Below are positions 1 through 9,178 of a DNA stretch of 64,000 bases, piece by piece. The notes beneath the pieces are model-generated. The model ran no database searches, was not told the DNA's origin, and saw only the letters and a program-made list of their open reading frames with translations. Source of the stretch: Corynebacterium sp. HMSC074A01 (GTDB lineage Bacteria > Actinomycetota > Actinomycetes > Mycobacteriales > Mycobacteriaceae). The stretch is from positions 1,972 through 65,971 of the forward strand of contig NZ_KV825601.1 in NCBI RefSeq assembly GCF_001831515.1, written 5' to 3'. A program made the translations under genes and the position numbers. Each line of letters opens with the position of its first letter. Within the stretch, counting starts at the first letter, position 1.

Positions 1-1517
1 TGGGTCTGCGCCCAGCGCCCGCCGTTGGAGGACTCCACGTTGACGTGTTTGACGCCCATGAGGCGCACGGTGATCTCGCCGTCGGAAACGCCCGTCTGGA
101 TGCGTACCGGGGTGGGCGAGTCGTTGCGGAACTGCAGGTCGATTGCGCCCTCGTAGACGGTGGCTTCGCGCCCGGCCGGGTAGCGGGAGATGTAGTAGGA
201 GTGCGGCGTGTGCGCGATGTCGGTCATGCCGCCGAAGTAGGCGGCGTTGTACAAGGTGGTGGCGAACTGGGAGATGCCGCCGCCGACGGCCATGCCGGAG
301 CGTCCGTTGATGATGATGCCGGATTCCACGTACCCCTGTGCTGTGCCGCGTGGGCCGGTGTAGCCGTTGAGGGAGAAGGTCTCGCCGGGGTTCACAATCG
401 CGCCGTTGACGGCCTGGGCCACGAGCGCGATGTTGGTGCCTGAAGCTCCGGAGAAGCCGCCGGTGGAAAAGGAGCTGACCTCCTGGTCAAAGGTGGCGTT
501 CTCGGCTTCCTCAGTGGTGAAGTCCGCTGGCACCGGTTTGTAGTCTGCGTCCCAGGTGCGCTCGCCGTCGCGCAGGAGGCGGTCCTCGAATCCTGTGAAG
601 GTGGCGTCCCAGTCCACGGCGATGCCGTCGGTAGACGGCTCAACGCCGCCGCCTTCGAGCACGCGGGCGTTGCGCATCTCGGCCTGGGTGGCGTCGAGTG
701 TTTCGCCCAGGATAGCGCCCGCGACGTCGCGGTGCACCTTGGGCACGATCGCGCCGTCCACGTTGGGAAATTCTACGACCTCGCCCATGCGCGCGGCTGG
801 GATGACGGCGGTTGCGTCCTCGCGGCCGTTGACGGTCAGCGGTCCGGACAGCGCCGTTTTCACCGGCCCATCCATCGCTTCCTTGATCACTTCGTCGTTG
901 ATCGCTGGCTGCACGGGATCCGGTTCGACCTCGACGCCCTCGGGGTCGAGCCAGTTACTGGTCACGGCCTCGCGCAGCGTGCCCGGGTTGACCTCTTGGC
1001 CCAACTCCGGGTCCTTCACTTCGGCCTTGCCGCCTTCGATGTGGATGCTGCCGTCTTTCGGGGCGAGGTAGAGCTCGTCCTGCACGCGGACAAGTTCCGG
1101 GCGGAGCTTGGCCTCGTCGATGCTGCTTTGGGCCTCTACTTCGTGCGTCCGGAACAGTCCTACCAACCGAGGGATAGGGTTGGCGGACTGGGTACCGGCG
1201 GCGTCCACCGTGCCTTGCCAGTCAATGTCCAACCCCGCGTTGGCGGGCACGAGCTGCGCGCGCTTGCCTGCGGCGCTGATCTCTACCGGCGTGCCCGCTA
1301 CCCCGCCGAGCTCCTCTTTGAGGTGCTCGCGTGCCTCGTCGGGGGACATCCCGCCGATGGCGACGCCGCCCACGGTGGTCCCGCGTGGGACGTTGCCGCG
1401 GTTGAGTGCCAAGTCCGCCAGGTAGATGGCCAAGACGACTGCGAGCAGGCCGAGGACGGTGCCGAGCGCGATCGTGCCCGCGCGGCCCCGGGACTTTTGC
1501 CGATGGGAAATACTCAC
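1..1517 (-). CDS. VanW family protein, C-terminus outside window
   Basis: The minus strand is open from a GTG at 1517 to the window edge, giving about 505 visible residues. An N-terminal membrane segment (roughly residues 10-28) is followed by a long extracellular region with repeats of the putative peptidoglycan-binding type (PG_binding_4-like). The VanW domain follows, recognised by stretches such as GISQFATTLYNAAYFGG and the closing HTPHSYYISRYPAGREATV. This is a membrane-anchored extracytoplasmic protein probably acting on or binding the cell wall; VanW has no firmly assigned reaction. A possible ATG upstream is ruled out because the alternative GTG at 1522 runs into TGA. It lies 22 bp beyond the GH3 gene on the same strand and may be co-transcribed with it. 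Family assignment is firm, biochemical role is not. Confidence 0.85.
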   Translation of the reverse strand, partial: MSISHRQKSRGRAGTIALGTVLGLLAVVLAIYLADLALNRGNVPRGTTVGGVAIGGMSPDEAREHLKEELGGVAGTPVEISAAGKRAQLVPANAGLDIDWQGTVDAAGTQSANPIPRLVGLFRTHEVEAQSSIDEAKLRPELVRVQDELYLAPKDGSIHIEGGKAEVKDPELGQEVNPGTLREAVTSNWLDPEGVEVEPDPVQPAINDEVIKEAMDGPVKTALSGPLTVNGREDATAVIPAARMGEVVEFPNVDGAIVPKVHRDVAGAILGETLDATQAEMRNARVLEGGGVEPSTDGIAVDWDATFTGFEDRLLRDGERTWDADYKPVPADFTTEEAENATFDQEVSSFSTGGFSGASGTNIALVAQAVNGAIVNPGETFSLNGYTGPRGTAQGYVESGIIINGRSGMAVGGGISQFATTLYNAAYFGGMTDIAHTPHSYYISRYPAGREATVYEGAIDLQFRNDSPTPVRIQTGVSDGEITVRLMGVKHVNVESSNGGRWAQT

Positions 1518-1539
1518 CTCACACAGGGTACACAGGCCG

Positions 1540-2772
1540 CTATAACCCGACGTCGAGTAACTGCTGCTGGGTACGCACCGCAGCCTCGTCGACGCGCGCC
1601 TCGGACAGCTCCCCGGACTCCACAGCGGCGACCACCACATCAATCACGTGCGGGATATCCGCACCAGAGGACCACAGCGCCTGGTCGGCACCAGCGGCGA
1701 TGGCGAGCTTGACAGCTTCCGGGGTCGGCGCGTAGTCCAGGATGCCGCGCATGCCGGACAAATCGTCGGTGACCACCACGCCGTCGAAGGGTGCCCCGCC
1801 CGGGTAGTCACCCTCGCGCAGGATGCGGTAGGCCTCAGGATTCAGCGAGCTGGGCACGCCCTCAGGCCCCATCCCGGGCACGATCATGTGCCCCATCATC
1901 ACGCTGGCGCGCGGAAAGCGGGCAAGCAGCGGGCCGAAGGGGCGCATGTCTAGCTCGCGTACCTGGTCCAGCGGCGGGGTGACGGCAAGTTCGTGGTGCG
2001 TGTCGCCCGAGGCGCGGCCGTGGCCGGGGAAGTGTTTGAAGGTGGGGGTGACGTGGGCGTCGATAAGCCCTTGCGCGAAGAGGGTGCCGACCCGCACGAC
2101 TTCCTCGGGGTGGCCGCTGAAGGCGCGGTCGCCGACGATGGCGAGCCCCGTGACGTCGAGATCCAAAAGCGGGGCGTAATCCACGTTCACGCCGCGGGCG
2201 CGCAAGGACCGCCCGATGTCGTAGCCGGTGCCTTGGATCACCTCGGGCGGGCGGGTGGCCAGCTCGCGTGGGGCCATGAACTGGCCGAGCACGTCGGTAT
2301 GGCGCTGCACGCGCCCGCCCTCAAAGTCGATGGCGACGGAAAACGGGTAGCGGTACTCGGCGCGCAGCGCGTCGATGTTGTGGCCCTCGGCAGTAAGCAG
2401 CGCCGGGTCCGCCCAGCTAGGGATGATCAGCCCGCCGACGCCCTGGTCCAAAGCTGCGCGCGCCTGCCGCTCGTTGCTCACGCCCACCACCATCAGCGAG
2501 GCGACCTTGGCGCGCAGGTCTTGCGGCACCCGCTGCTGGGCAGGGCTCGGCGGGGGTGGTGCTGGCGGCGCGGGTGGTGCTGGCGGCTCTGGCGCTACAG
2601 ACGGTGATTGCGGAGCGGGCGCTGCGACCTGGGGCGGTTCCGGCTCGCTGGGCACGCGCGCGCTCAAAGAGAAGGCGAGGACCGCCGCGACGACAACGCC
2701 GCCGACGGTGAGCGCCACCGCCCGCCACTGGGCCGGTTGCAGCGCCGGTTGTAGCTCCCGTGCCACGGACAC
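1540..2772 (-). CDS. Glycoside hydrolase family 3, beta-N-acetylglucosaminidase-like (NagZ/LpqI type)
   Basis: 410 aa, GTG start. An N-terminal membrane segment (about residues 17-37) is followed by a Pro/Ala-rich linker and a GH3 barrel from about residue 85. The NagZ signature KHFPGHG with a following DTHHE supplies the His/Asp pair, and VVVTDDLSGM carries the expected nucleophile Asp. The family removes terminal N-acetylglucosamine from muropeptides or glycans. In mycobacteria the homologue LpqI lies next to the DUF2613 gene and aftD, exactly as here, but LpqI is a lipoprotein and this protein has no lipobox Cys, so it is probably anchored by its N-terminal helix. The start is supported by the divergent gene beginning 61 bp away. 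Confidence 0.88.
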   Translation of the reverse strand: MSVARELQPALQPAQWRAVALTVGGVVVAAVLAFSLSARVPSEPEPPQVAAPAPQSPSVAPEPPAPPAPPAPPPPSPAQQRVPQDLRAKVASLMVVGVSNERQARAALDQGVGGLIIPSWADPALLTAEGHNIDALRAEYRYPFSVAIDFEGGRVQRHTDVLGQFMAPRELATRPPEVIQGTGYDIGRSLRARGVNVDYAPLLDLDVTGLAIVGDRAFSGHPEEVVRVGTLFAQGLIDAHVTPTFKHFPGHGRASGDTHHELAVTPPLDQVRELDMRPFGPLLARFPRASVMMGHMIVPGMGPEGVPSSLNPEAYRILREGDYPGGAPFDGVVVTDDLSGMRGILDYAPTPEAVKLAIAAGADQALWSSGADIPHVIDVVVAAVESGELSEARVDEAAVRTQQQLLDVGL

Positions 2773-2833
2773 ACCCCCTCTACTTGTTCTGCGAAAACGC
2801 TACTAGTGTAGTCCTGCTGGTAGGCTTTCGCCC

Positions 2834-3043
2834 ATGTCCCACCGAGTATTCAACCTGCCAGCGTCGTTGCCGCGTCGTGCGGCGAACCCGGTGCTCGCCT
2901 CCGCCGTCGTCGGGGTGATCCTGGGCGTGGCCGGGGTACTTGGCGTGGCGGCGGTCTCCGGGCAGAGCACCGTGCCGCAGGGCGGTGCCGTCACGGCAGA
3001 TGAGGCTGTGCTCGGCGGGCCGGAGTACGGCTCCCGGGAGTAG
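2834..3043 (+). CDS. DUF2613 small membrane protein
   Basis: 69 aa with one hydrophobic helix (about residues 17-40, ASAVVGVILGVAGVLGVAAV) and a short polar tail. Size and layout match the DUF2613 family, whose mycobacterial member (Rv0236A) also directly precedes aftD. The stop is 3 bp before the aftD start, so the two are certainly translated from one message. Function is unknown; the conserved pairing suggests a partner or accessory of AftD. It diverges from the GH3 gene. Confidence 0.85.
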   Translation: MSHRVFNLPASLPRRAANPVLASAVVGVILGVAGVLGVAAVSGQSTVPQGGAVTADEAVLGGPEYGSRE

Positions 3044-3046
3044 CCC

Positions 3047-6000
3047 TTGCGCGCGCACGTCGTCGGCTGGCTGCTGCTGGCCTGCACCGCGTTGTTCCAG
3101 CCGCCAGGCGAGGTCGCCGCGGACACCAAGCTCAACCTGTTCGTCGACCCGGCGCGCTTCCTTTCCCGCGCCACCCACGCGTACACCGACGAGTTCCCCC
3201 TAGGCCAGGTGCAGAACCAGGCCTACGGTTACCTCTTCCCGCAGGGGCCATTCTTCTTGCTTGCCGACGCCATCGGCGCCCCCGAGTGGCTCGCGCAGCG
3301 CACGTGGTGGACGCTGCTTGTCTGCCTGGCGTACTCGGGCGCGCTCATCCTCGCGCGCCGCACGGGCGTGCGCGGGACACTGCCGCAGGCCAGCGCCGCC
3401 TTGTTGTACGCGCTCTCGCCGCGCATCCTCACCACGCTCACCGCGATCTCCTCGGAGGCCTGGCCGGTCGCGCTCGTCCCGTGGACGCTGATCCCGCTGA
3501 CCCGCGCCCGCCCACGCGTGGCCGGTGCCGTGCTCGCGGTGGCGGCGATGGGCGCGGTCAACGCCACCGCCACCATCGCCGCCTGCCTGCCCGCACTCAT
3601 CGTGTTGCTGTACCGCCGCGCCTACGCCCAGGCCGCGTACTTCACCCTGGGCGCGGCGGCGGTCTCCGCGTGGTGGATCGGCCCACTCCTCGTGCTCGGC
3701 CGCTACTCGCCACCGTTTACCGAGTTCATCGAATCCGCCTCCGTCACCACCGCCTGGCTCACCCCCATCGAGGTCCTGCGCGGCACCACCAGCTGGGCCC
3801 CGTTCGTCGACACGGAGCGCACCGCCGGCGTCCTGCTCGTCGGCGAACCGGTCTTCGTGCTGGCCACCGCACTCATCGCCGCCTTCGGCCTCGCCGGCCT
3901 CGCCCGCCGCAACACCCCGTGGCGCGGGGTCTGGGTGGTCATGCTCGCCTGCGGCTTCGCGCTGCTGTGCTCCGCCCACGCTTTCGCCCCGCTTCTCGAC
4001 GGCCCACTCGCCCCCTTTCGCAACCTCCACAAATTCGCCCCACTCGTCCGCCTGCCCCTGGCCATGGGCGTGGGCCACTTGCTCGCGCGCGTCGACCGGC
4101 CCCGCGCCGCGGGCGTGGTGCTCGCAGGCGCGGTCGCCGTGGCCCCGGCCTGGTCGCTGCGCCTGCTGCCGGAGGGCACGTGGACGGAGATCTCCCCGCA
4201 GTGGGTCGCCGCAGGCGAGTGGCTTGACGAGCACGCCGCGGGCACCCGCGCCCTCGTCGTACCGGCGTCCTCCTTCGCCCGCCAGGACTGGGGCTGGACC
4301 CGCGACGAGCCGATCCAGGCGCTGACTGATACCCGCTTCGCCTTTCGCGACGCCGTCCCGCTCGTCGACCCGGAGGCCATCCGCGGCCTCGACGGCCAGG
4401 TCCGCGCCGTCGACCCGGAAGCGCTGCGCGCGATCGGCGTCGGCGCGGTGGTGGTCCGCCACGACCTCGAGGGTGCCGACCCGCACGCCGCCGACCGCGC
4501 CGCGCGCAACCTGGGCGAGCCCGCCGCCAGCTTCCGCGAAGATTCTGGCAGCGGTGTAGACATCTACATGCTCGAGCCAACCCGCGACGCCATGCTCACC
4601 GACGCGGAACCCGTGACTGTCGACGGCGGCGGCGAGGTGCTCCCGCTGCTGTGGGCTGAGTACGGGTATTTCCCGGCGCGGCTCGTCGAGAAGCAGGCGC
4701 AGCCCGACATCATCACCGACACCCCCGCCTTGGCCGAGCGCAACTACGGCACGCTGCGCGGCGCGCAGTCCGCGCAGCGTGCCGAGGGCGAGGGCGGCAA
4801 CGTGGGCAACCGGCTCACCGACTACCCCTCGGCGGGTACGCGCGTCGCCGTGGCAGAAGACGGCGGAAAAGCGCGCGCCTCCTCCTCGGCGGCGGACGCG
4901 GGCGCGTTCGGGGGTGCTGTGCCCGGCGCGTCTCTGACCAGCGCCTTCGACGGGCTTGCCGAGACCGCGTGGTGGCCCGCGCCGGGTGATCGCGACCCCT
5001 GGATCGAGGTCCCGCCCGTGGACGCGCGGCTGACTCTTACTGCGACGCGCGATACCGTCGTCACGCTGTCCGGCGGGCCCGAGCGCCGCGTCACCCTGGT
5101 GGCGGGCGAGCCGCGCACGATCCACGCCCCCGGCACCACGCGCATCACGCTGACTGAGCGCACAGGCATCGCCGAGGTGGACGCGGGCCCATCCCGCATC
5201 GTGGAGGTCGAAGGCACCGCGGATACCTACTTCTTCCAGCGCCACTTCCCCGACACGCAGGTCATCCAGCGCCGCTTCACCACCGCCACCGACGCCACCT
5301 GGCACCTGAGCGCGCCCGCCACCATCGACGGTGTGCGCCACGCGGCCGGCGAGGTAGAACTGCCCGCCGGCACGCACGAGCTGTTCACCCGCCGCGAAAC
5401 GATCACACTTACCCGCGACCGCGTGCCCACCGCCGCGTGGGAGCCGCTGCCCGCCACGATCGCGCCCGCCGACCACCCGCGCACCATCATCACCACCCGC
5501 GCCTTCAACTCCGGGCTGCGCGCCACCGTCGGCGGGAAGGAACTCGAGCCCTCGCTTATCGACGCCGCCACCCAGGCCTTCACCCTCCCCGCCGGAGCCT
5601 CCGGCGAGTTCCGCATGCACTTCGCCGGCGAGGCGACGTACCGGAACTCGCTGTTCATCGGCGGTGCGTTTTCCGCGCTGGTGGCGCTGGCCTGCCTGGT
5701 TGTCGTGGTGCGCCGGCGTAGTGGCGCGCCCTTTGCGCCGAAGGAGCTGCCCCGTATTGACCGCGCCGCACTACTGCTCGCCGCCTTCGCCGCAGGCCCC
5801 GTCACCGGACTGGTCGCCGGGGTGTCCGCGTGGGCGATCCGCCGCTACACGCTCCTGCCCGCCAGTTGGTTATCTTCGGGTGCGCTGGTGGTTGGCGGGC
5901 TGGTGCTGGCGCGGGCCCCGTGGCCGTCGGCAAGCTATGCGGGCTCGACGCTGCTCCCGGTCGTCGGCTGCTTCGCGGTGGCGTGCCTGGCGTGGCCGGA

Positions 6001-6070
6001 CCGGGAGGAGTCGCGCCGCGCCAGCACCGCGCGCACCAGCCGCGCGCCGGGCACTTCCACCAACTCGTAG
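3047..6070 (+). CDS. aftD: Alpha-(1->3)-arabinofuranosyltransferase AftD
   Basis: 1007 aa, TTG start 3 nt after the DUF2613 stop. The N-terminal half (to about residue 400) is a multi-span GT-C membrane region beginning with the short loop rich in acidic and aromatic residues (FVDPARF ... YTDEFPLGQVQNQAYGYLFPQGPF). The central and C-terminal parts are a large extracytoplasmic region that includes a carbohydrate-binding-like beta domain, followed by several closing helices (from about residue 875). AftD transfers arabinofuranose from decaprenyl-phosphoryl-arabinose onto arabinogalactan/lipoarabinomannan. It is shorter than the roughly 1400-aa mycobacterial enzymes. The last 136 bp overlap the C-terminus of the convergent acyltransferase gene. 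Confidence 0.92.
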   Translation: MRAHVVGWLLLACTALFQPPGEVAADTKLNLFVDPARFLSRATHAYTDEFPLGQVQNQAYGYLFPQGPFFLLADAIGAPEWLAQRTWWTLLVCLAYSGALILARRTGVRGTLPQASAALLYALSPRILTTLTAISSEAWPVALVPWTLIPLTRARPRVAGAVLAVAAMGAVNATATIAACLPALIVLLYRRAYAQAAYFTLGAAAVSAWWIGPLLVLGRYSPPFTEFIESASVTTAWLTPIEVLRGTTSWAPFVDTERTAGVLLVGEPVFVLATALIAAFGLAGLARRNTPWRGVWVVMLACGFALLCSAHAFAPLLDGPLAPFRNLHKFAPLVRLPLAMGVGHLLARVDRPRAAGVVLAGAVAVAPAWSLRLLPEGTWTEISPQWVAAGEWLDEHAAGTRALVVPASSFARQDWGWTRDEPIQALTDTRFAFRDAVPLVDPEAIRGLDGQVRAVDPEALRAIGVGAVVVRHDLEGADPHAADRAARNLGEPAASFREDSGSGVDIYMLEPTRDAMLTDAEPVTVDGGGEVLPLLWAEYGYFPARLVEKQAQPDIITDTPALAERNYGTLRGAQSAQRAEGEGGNVGNRLTDYPSAGTRVAVAEDGGKARASSSAADAGAFGGAVPGASLTSAFDGLAETAWWPAPGDRDPWIEVPPVDARLTLTATRDTVVTLSGGPERRVTLVAGEPRTIHAPGTTRITLTERTGIAEVDAGPSRIVEVEGTADTYFFQRHFPDTQVIQRRFTTATDATWHLSAPATIDGVRHAAGEVELPAGTHELFTRRETITLTRDRVPTAAWEPLPATIAPADHPRTIITTRAFNSGLRATVGGKELEPSLIDAATQAFTLPAGASGEFRMHFAGEATYRNSLFIGGAFSALVALACLVVVVRRRSGAPFAPKELPRIDRAALLLAAFAAGPVTGLVAGVSAWAIRRYTLLPASWLSSGALVVGGLVLARAPWPSASYAGSTLLPVVGCFAVACLAWPDREESRRASTARTSRAPGTSTNS

Positions 6071-6984
6071 GAGATGTAGCCGACAGCCAGGCTGGCGGCC
6101 GCCGTCACCGCCAGGACGAGGACGAAGTTGCCGCCGAAGACGGGTACCCCGAGCACGGGGAAGACCAGGTCGAGCACCGCCATGTGCCACAGGAACACGG
6201 AGTAGGACCAGCGCCCGCTCAGAAGCGCGGGCCGCGAGGACAGAAGCGTGTCGTGGTCGCGGGGGCCGAGCGCGTAGGGCGCGACGAACATGGCGGCGAA
6301 GCACGCGCCGAGCAGGACGCGCACGTTGAACTCGGCCGGGGTGGGGTGGGTAAGCCCCTCCGGGCCGACAACGCCTGCGACCCACGCCACCGGCATCGCC
6401 AACAACGGGAACGGCCAGCGCGGCCCGCGGTAGCGCACCCCGGCGCGCTCGAGTTCCGCGCACACGAGCCCGACGGCAAACCAGGGGGTGTACGACGGCG
6501 GCCAGATCTGCAGGTTGACTACCTCGGGGTCGGAAAACGGCTCGATCGCCCACGGCCACACCAGGCCGACGACCACGCTGACGGCCAGCACCAGCCAGCG
6601 CGCCCGCCCACGAAACGCCAGGTAGAGCGGTAGCACCAGGTAAAAGGCCACCTCCACGCACAGCGACCACAGCTGAGTCAGTGCGGCGATGAGCCCATCG
6701 GGCACGTAGATCTGCACCATGAGCAGGTTCGCCACCGCCTGGCCCGCGCTCACCTCGCTGAGCGCGGGCAGCGCGAGCAGCACGACCGCCACGCACACCA
6801 CGTACGCGGGCACGATGCGGGCTGCGCGCCGCGCGAAGTACCCGGGCCGCGGCCCGCGCCGGGCGAGCACGAACGCGGAGAGCGCGTAAAAAACAGCGAC
6901 GAAGTAGTCGAAGCGCGCGAGCAGTGGCGAGTCGTTCGCGGTTTGGAAGGCAACGTGCGTGATGAGGATCCCGAGGGCGGCCAC
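5935..6984 (-). CDS. Acyltransferase 3 family membrane protein
   Basis: An integral membrane acyltransferase of the OafA/acyl_transf_3 family with about ten hydrophobic segments. The family start motif is visible as LEGLRGVAALGILITH, and FYALSAFVL, WSLCVEVAFYLVLPL and YSVFLWH are typical. Such proteins O-acylate extracytoplasmic glycans or lipids; synteny equates it with M. tuberculosis Rv0228. The start is uncertain: I give GTG 6984 (preceded by GAGGG), but this trims the LEGLRG motif. An in-frame CTG at 7011 would restore it, and no ATG, GTG or TTG exists in frame until well inside the divergent DUF3068 gene. The 3' end overlaps aftD tail to tail. Confidence 0.82.
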   Translation of the reverse strand: MAALGILITHVAFQTANDSPLLARFDYFVAVFYALSAFVLARRGPRPGYFARRAARIVPAYVVCVAVVLLALPALSEVSAGQAVANLLMVQIYVPDGLIAALTQLWSLCVEVAFYLVLPLYLAFRGRARWLVLAVSVVVGLVWPWAIEPFSDPEVVNLQIWPPSYTPWFAVGLVCAELERAGVRYRGPRWPFPLLAMPVAWVAGVVGPEGLTHPTPAEFNVRVLLGACFAAMFVAPYALGPRDHDTLLSSRPALLSGRWSYSVFLWHMAVLDLVFPVLGVPVFGGNFVLVLAVTAAASLAVGYISYELVEVPGARLVRAVLARRDSSRSGHARHATAKQPTTGSSVEPA

Positions 6985-7029
6985 GCCGCGCAGACCCTCG
7001 AGTTCTGGCAGTAGGTTAGAGTTTCTGGT

Positions 7030-7755
7030 GTGGGTTTCGGTGAGCTGTTCGATGTGGACATTGTAAAGAAGCGCAAGCTGGCGTGGGCCGCCGGCATCGT
7101 GGTCGTCGCGCTGGCGTGTAACCTCGCTTCCCCCATCGTCATCGCTTACCAGCGCCCGCTTGAAACAGGCACGCAGTCCGTGATTTTTGACGGCCCCGAC
7201 GGCCAGCAGTTCACGCGCACGACCACGCTGGACAAGTCCACCGAGCCAGACCCCGAGACAGGCAAGGAGAAGGACGTCTACACGCTGAGCACCGAGCAGG
7301 ACGGCCCCGAGGCGTACACCGACTCCTTCCGGATCAACCCAACCACCGCGTTTCCGGAGAAGGAACGCCACGGCGTCGGCGTGTACCTGCCGTATCGCCC
7401 GGAGCGCCGCTCGTACCCGTACTTCGATCCGCGCTCGCAGACCATGGTGCCGCTCGACTACCTCGGCCCGGGCTCGGTCGGCGGGCTGGAGACCTACCAG
7501 TACCGCGCCACGCTTCCCGACGATGCCCAGCGCACCGTCGATGTGGAGCGCCGCACCGGCATGCTTCTCGACGAATCGTGGTCCCTCCCCTCCGGCGTCT
7601 GGACACTCAGCGAGGACTCCAAGGCCGACGCGGTCGACACCGCGCGCGGGAAGGTCACCTGGCTGCGGGCTTTACAGATCATGGCGTTGGTGACCCGGCT
7701 GATCGCGGTGGTTGCCCTTATCTGGGCGTTGGTGCTCCTTGCGCGGCGCAGCTAA
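7030..7755 (+). CDS. DUF3068 / PorA-family membrane-anchored protein
   Basis: 241 aa, GTG start. A membrane segment near the N-terminus (about residues 16-38), a roughly 170-residue extracytoplasmic beta-rich domain and a C-terminal helix (about residues 215-238) give an in-loop-in topology. This is the DUF3068 (porin PorA family, PF11271) arrangement. The mycobacterial homologue Rv0227c lies between an acyltransferase (Rv0228) and a large membrane protein (Rv0226c), as here. It is implicated only by context in assembly or export of envelope glycolipids. The end overlaps the start of the next gene by about 17 bp, indicating translational coupling. Confidence 0.85.
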   Translation: MGFGELFDVDIVKKRKLAWAAGIVVVALACNLASPIVIAYQRPLETGTQSVIFDGPDGQQFTRTTTLDKSTEPDPETGKEKDVYTLSTEQDGPEAYTDSFRINPTTAFPEKERHGVGVYLPYRPERRSYPYFDPRSQTMVPLDYLGPGSVGGLETYQYRATLPDDAQRTVDVERRTGMLLDESWSLPSGVWTLSEDSKADAVDTARGKVTWLRALQIMALVTRLIAVVALIWALVLLARRS

Positions 7756-9178
7756 ATACCTGCTGCCCGCCTACGGCGCCCTGCTGGTACTCGGCCTGAC
7801 CTGGCCGTTTTTCCTGCCCGGCGAGGCCCTTGCGCTGCGCGACATGATGGTGCTTCCCGACATGGCGCTCACCCGCGCTTCCCTCGGCTTCGGCGACCTG
7901 CCCGCGCGCAACGTCCCGCAGGACGCACTGCTAGGGATGGTCCCGTTCCCCGTTTTCTTCGTCCGCGCGCTGGTCATCAGCGCCGCCGCGGCCGCCGCCT
8001 TTGCCGGCCACCGACTCGGCACCCACCCGCTAGGCAAGGCCGCGGCGATGACGGTCGCGGTGTGGAACCCCTTCGTCATCGAGCGCCTCCTGCAGGGTCA
8101 GTGGTCACTCGCCGTGGCGGCGTGGCTTATTCCCCTGGTAGCGCTCGGCGGGCGGACTAGCCCGCTGGCGCAGTGGGTGGCGTCGCTGACCCCGACTGGC
8201 GCGCTCGCCGCGGCGTGCTTCGTCCGCAACCGGGCGGGCGTGGTCATCGCGGTACTGGCCTGCGCCCCGTGGGTGGTCTCGGGCGTGCTCGCCACCGGGG
8301 GTGGCACCGCCACTGCGGCAAGCGCCGCCGCCTTCGCCCCGCGCGCGGAGCAGTACGTGGGCACGCTCGGCGCGCTGATGGGCCTGGGTGGTATCTGGAA
8401 TTCGGCAGCGGTCCCGGCCTCGCGTGCGGCAGGCTTTGCCCTCCTCGGCATTCCCCTGTTCATCCTGCTCGCGCTGGGCTGGCGCGCGGTCCCGCGCCGC
8501 TGGCTCGCCCTGGCCGGTGCGGGTTTTGCGGTCGCGCTCGCGTCGTGGGCGGGACTCACCGAGCCGGTCGTCACGCATGTACCCGGCGGCGGGCTTATCC
8601 GCGACGCGCAGAAGTCGCTCATCCTGGCCATCCCGGCCTTCGTCGCGGCGGCGGGCGCGCTGACCCCGCGTCGCGCCGCGGCCGCGCTCGCGTGTGCACT
8701 GTTGCAGGTGCCGGACGGTGCGGTGAGCGTCGAGAAGCTGCGGCCGACCGCGGTGGAGGCGCCGACCGTCGCGCACGCGGGCCGCGACGTCTTCTTCGCC
8801 GAGCGCGCCCCGCTGACGCTCGTGCGCGGCGAGCCGACCGTCGATCCGGCACCAAAGCAGATGAATGTGGTGGAGTCCGGGGCCCTGCTTGTCGACGGCA
8901 CACTCGTCGACCCGCCCTCTCCCCGATGGGTCGCAGCGCACGAGGCCGTGGAGCAGGAGCCGGTGGATACGACGCGGCTGCGTGAGCTCGAGATCGGACT
9001 GGTGGTCTACCCGGACGGGCGCGTGCTGGAAACGGGTGCGGCCGCGCGCGGGCTGCCGCCGGTGGGGCTGGCGCTTTTCGCAGGTTACTTGGCGGCGCTG
9101 GGCTACGCCCTCGCTGCATTAAGGCGCTCGCGCAGTGCAGCGGCGAAAGTCGTGGGGTCCGCCACGGAAACGGCGTAG
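7739..9178 (+). CDS. Multi-span membrane protein, GT-C-like, unknown function
   Basis: About 480 aa with many hydrophobic segments and an extracytoplasmic C-terminal stretch ending in one more helix (about 455-475). It resembles the Rv0226c group of conserved actinobacterial membrane proteins. The first loop carries acidic residues (LRDMMVLPDMALTRASLGFGD), as in GT-C sugar transferases, but I see no decisive catalytic motif. I chose TTG 7739 because it begins just before the first hydrophobic segment; TTG 7712 is an alternative. It overlaps DUF3068 by 17 bp at the start and the convergent gene by 76 bp at the end. Probably part of the AftD-associated envelope cluster. Confidence 0.75.
   Translation: MRGAAKYLLPAYGALLVLGLTWPFFLPGEALALRDMMVLPDMALTRASLGFGDLPARNVPQDALLGMVPFPVFFVRALVISAAAAAAFAGHRLGTHPLGKAAAMTVAVWNPFVIERLLQGQWSLAVAAWLIPLVALGGRTSPLAQWVASLTPTGALAAACFVRNRAGVVIAVLACAPWVVSGVLATGGGTATAASAAAFAPRAEQYVGTLGALMGLGGIWNSAAVPASRAAGFALLGIPLFILLALGWRAVPRRWLALAGAGFAVALASWAGLTEPVVTHVPGGGLIRDAQKSLILAIPAFVAAAGALTPRRAAAALACALLQVPDGAVSVEKLRPTAVEAPTVAHAGRDVFFAERAPLTLVRGEPTVDPAPKQMNVVESGALLVDGTLVDPPSPRWVAAHEAVEQEPVDTTRLRELEIGLVVYPDGRVLETGAAARGLPPVGLALFAGYLAALGYALAALRRSRSAAAKVVGSATETA

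Noticed and set aside
3200-5620. 806-codon open frame on the minus strand opposite aftD
   Set aside because: It is a shadow of the GC-rich aftD reading: Gly/Arg/Val-rich composition without domains, membrane logic or ribosome site, while the + strand matches AftD throughout.
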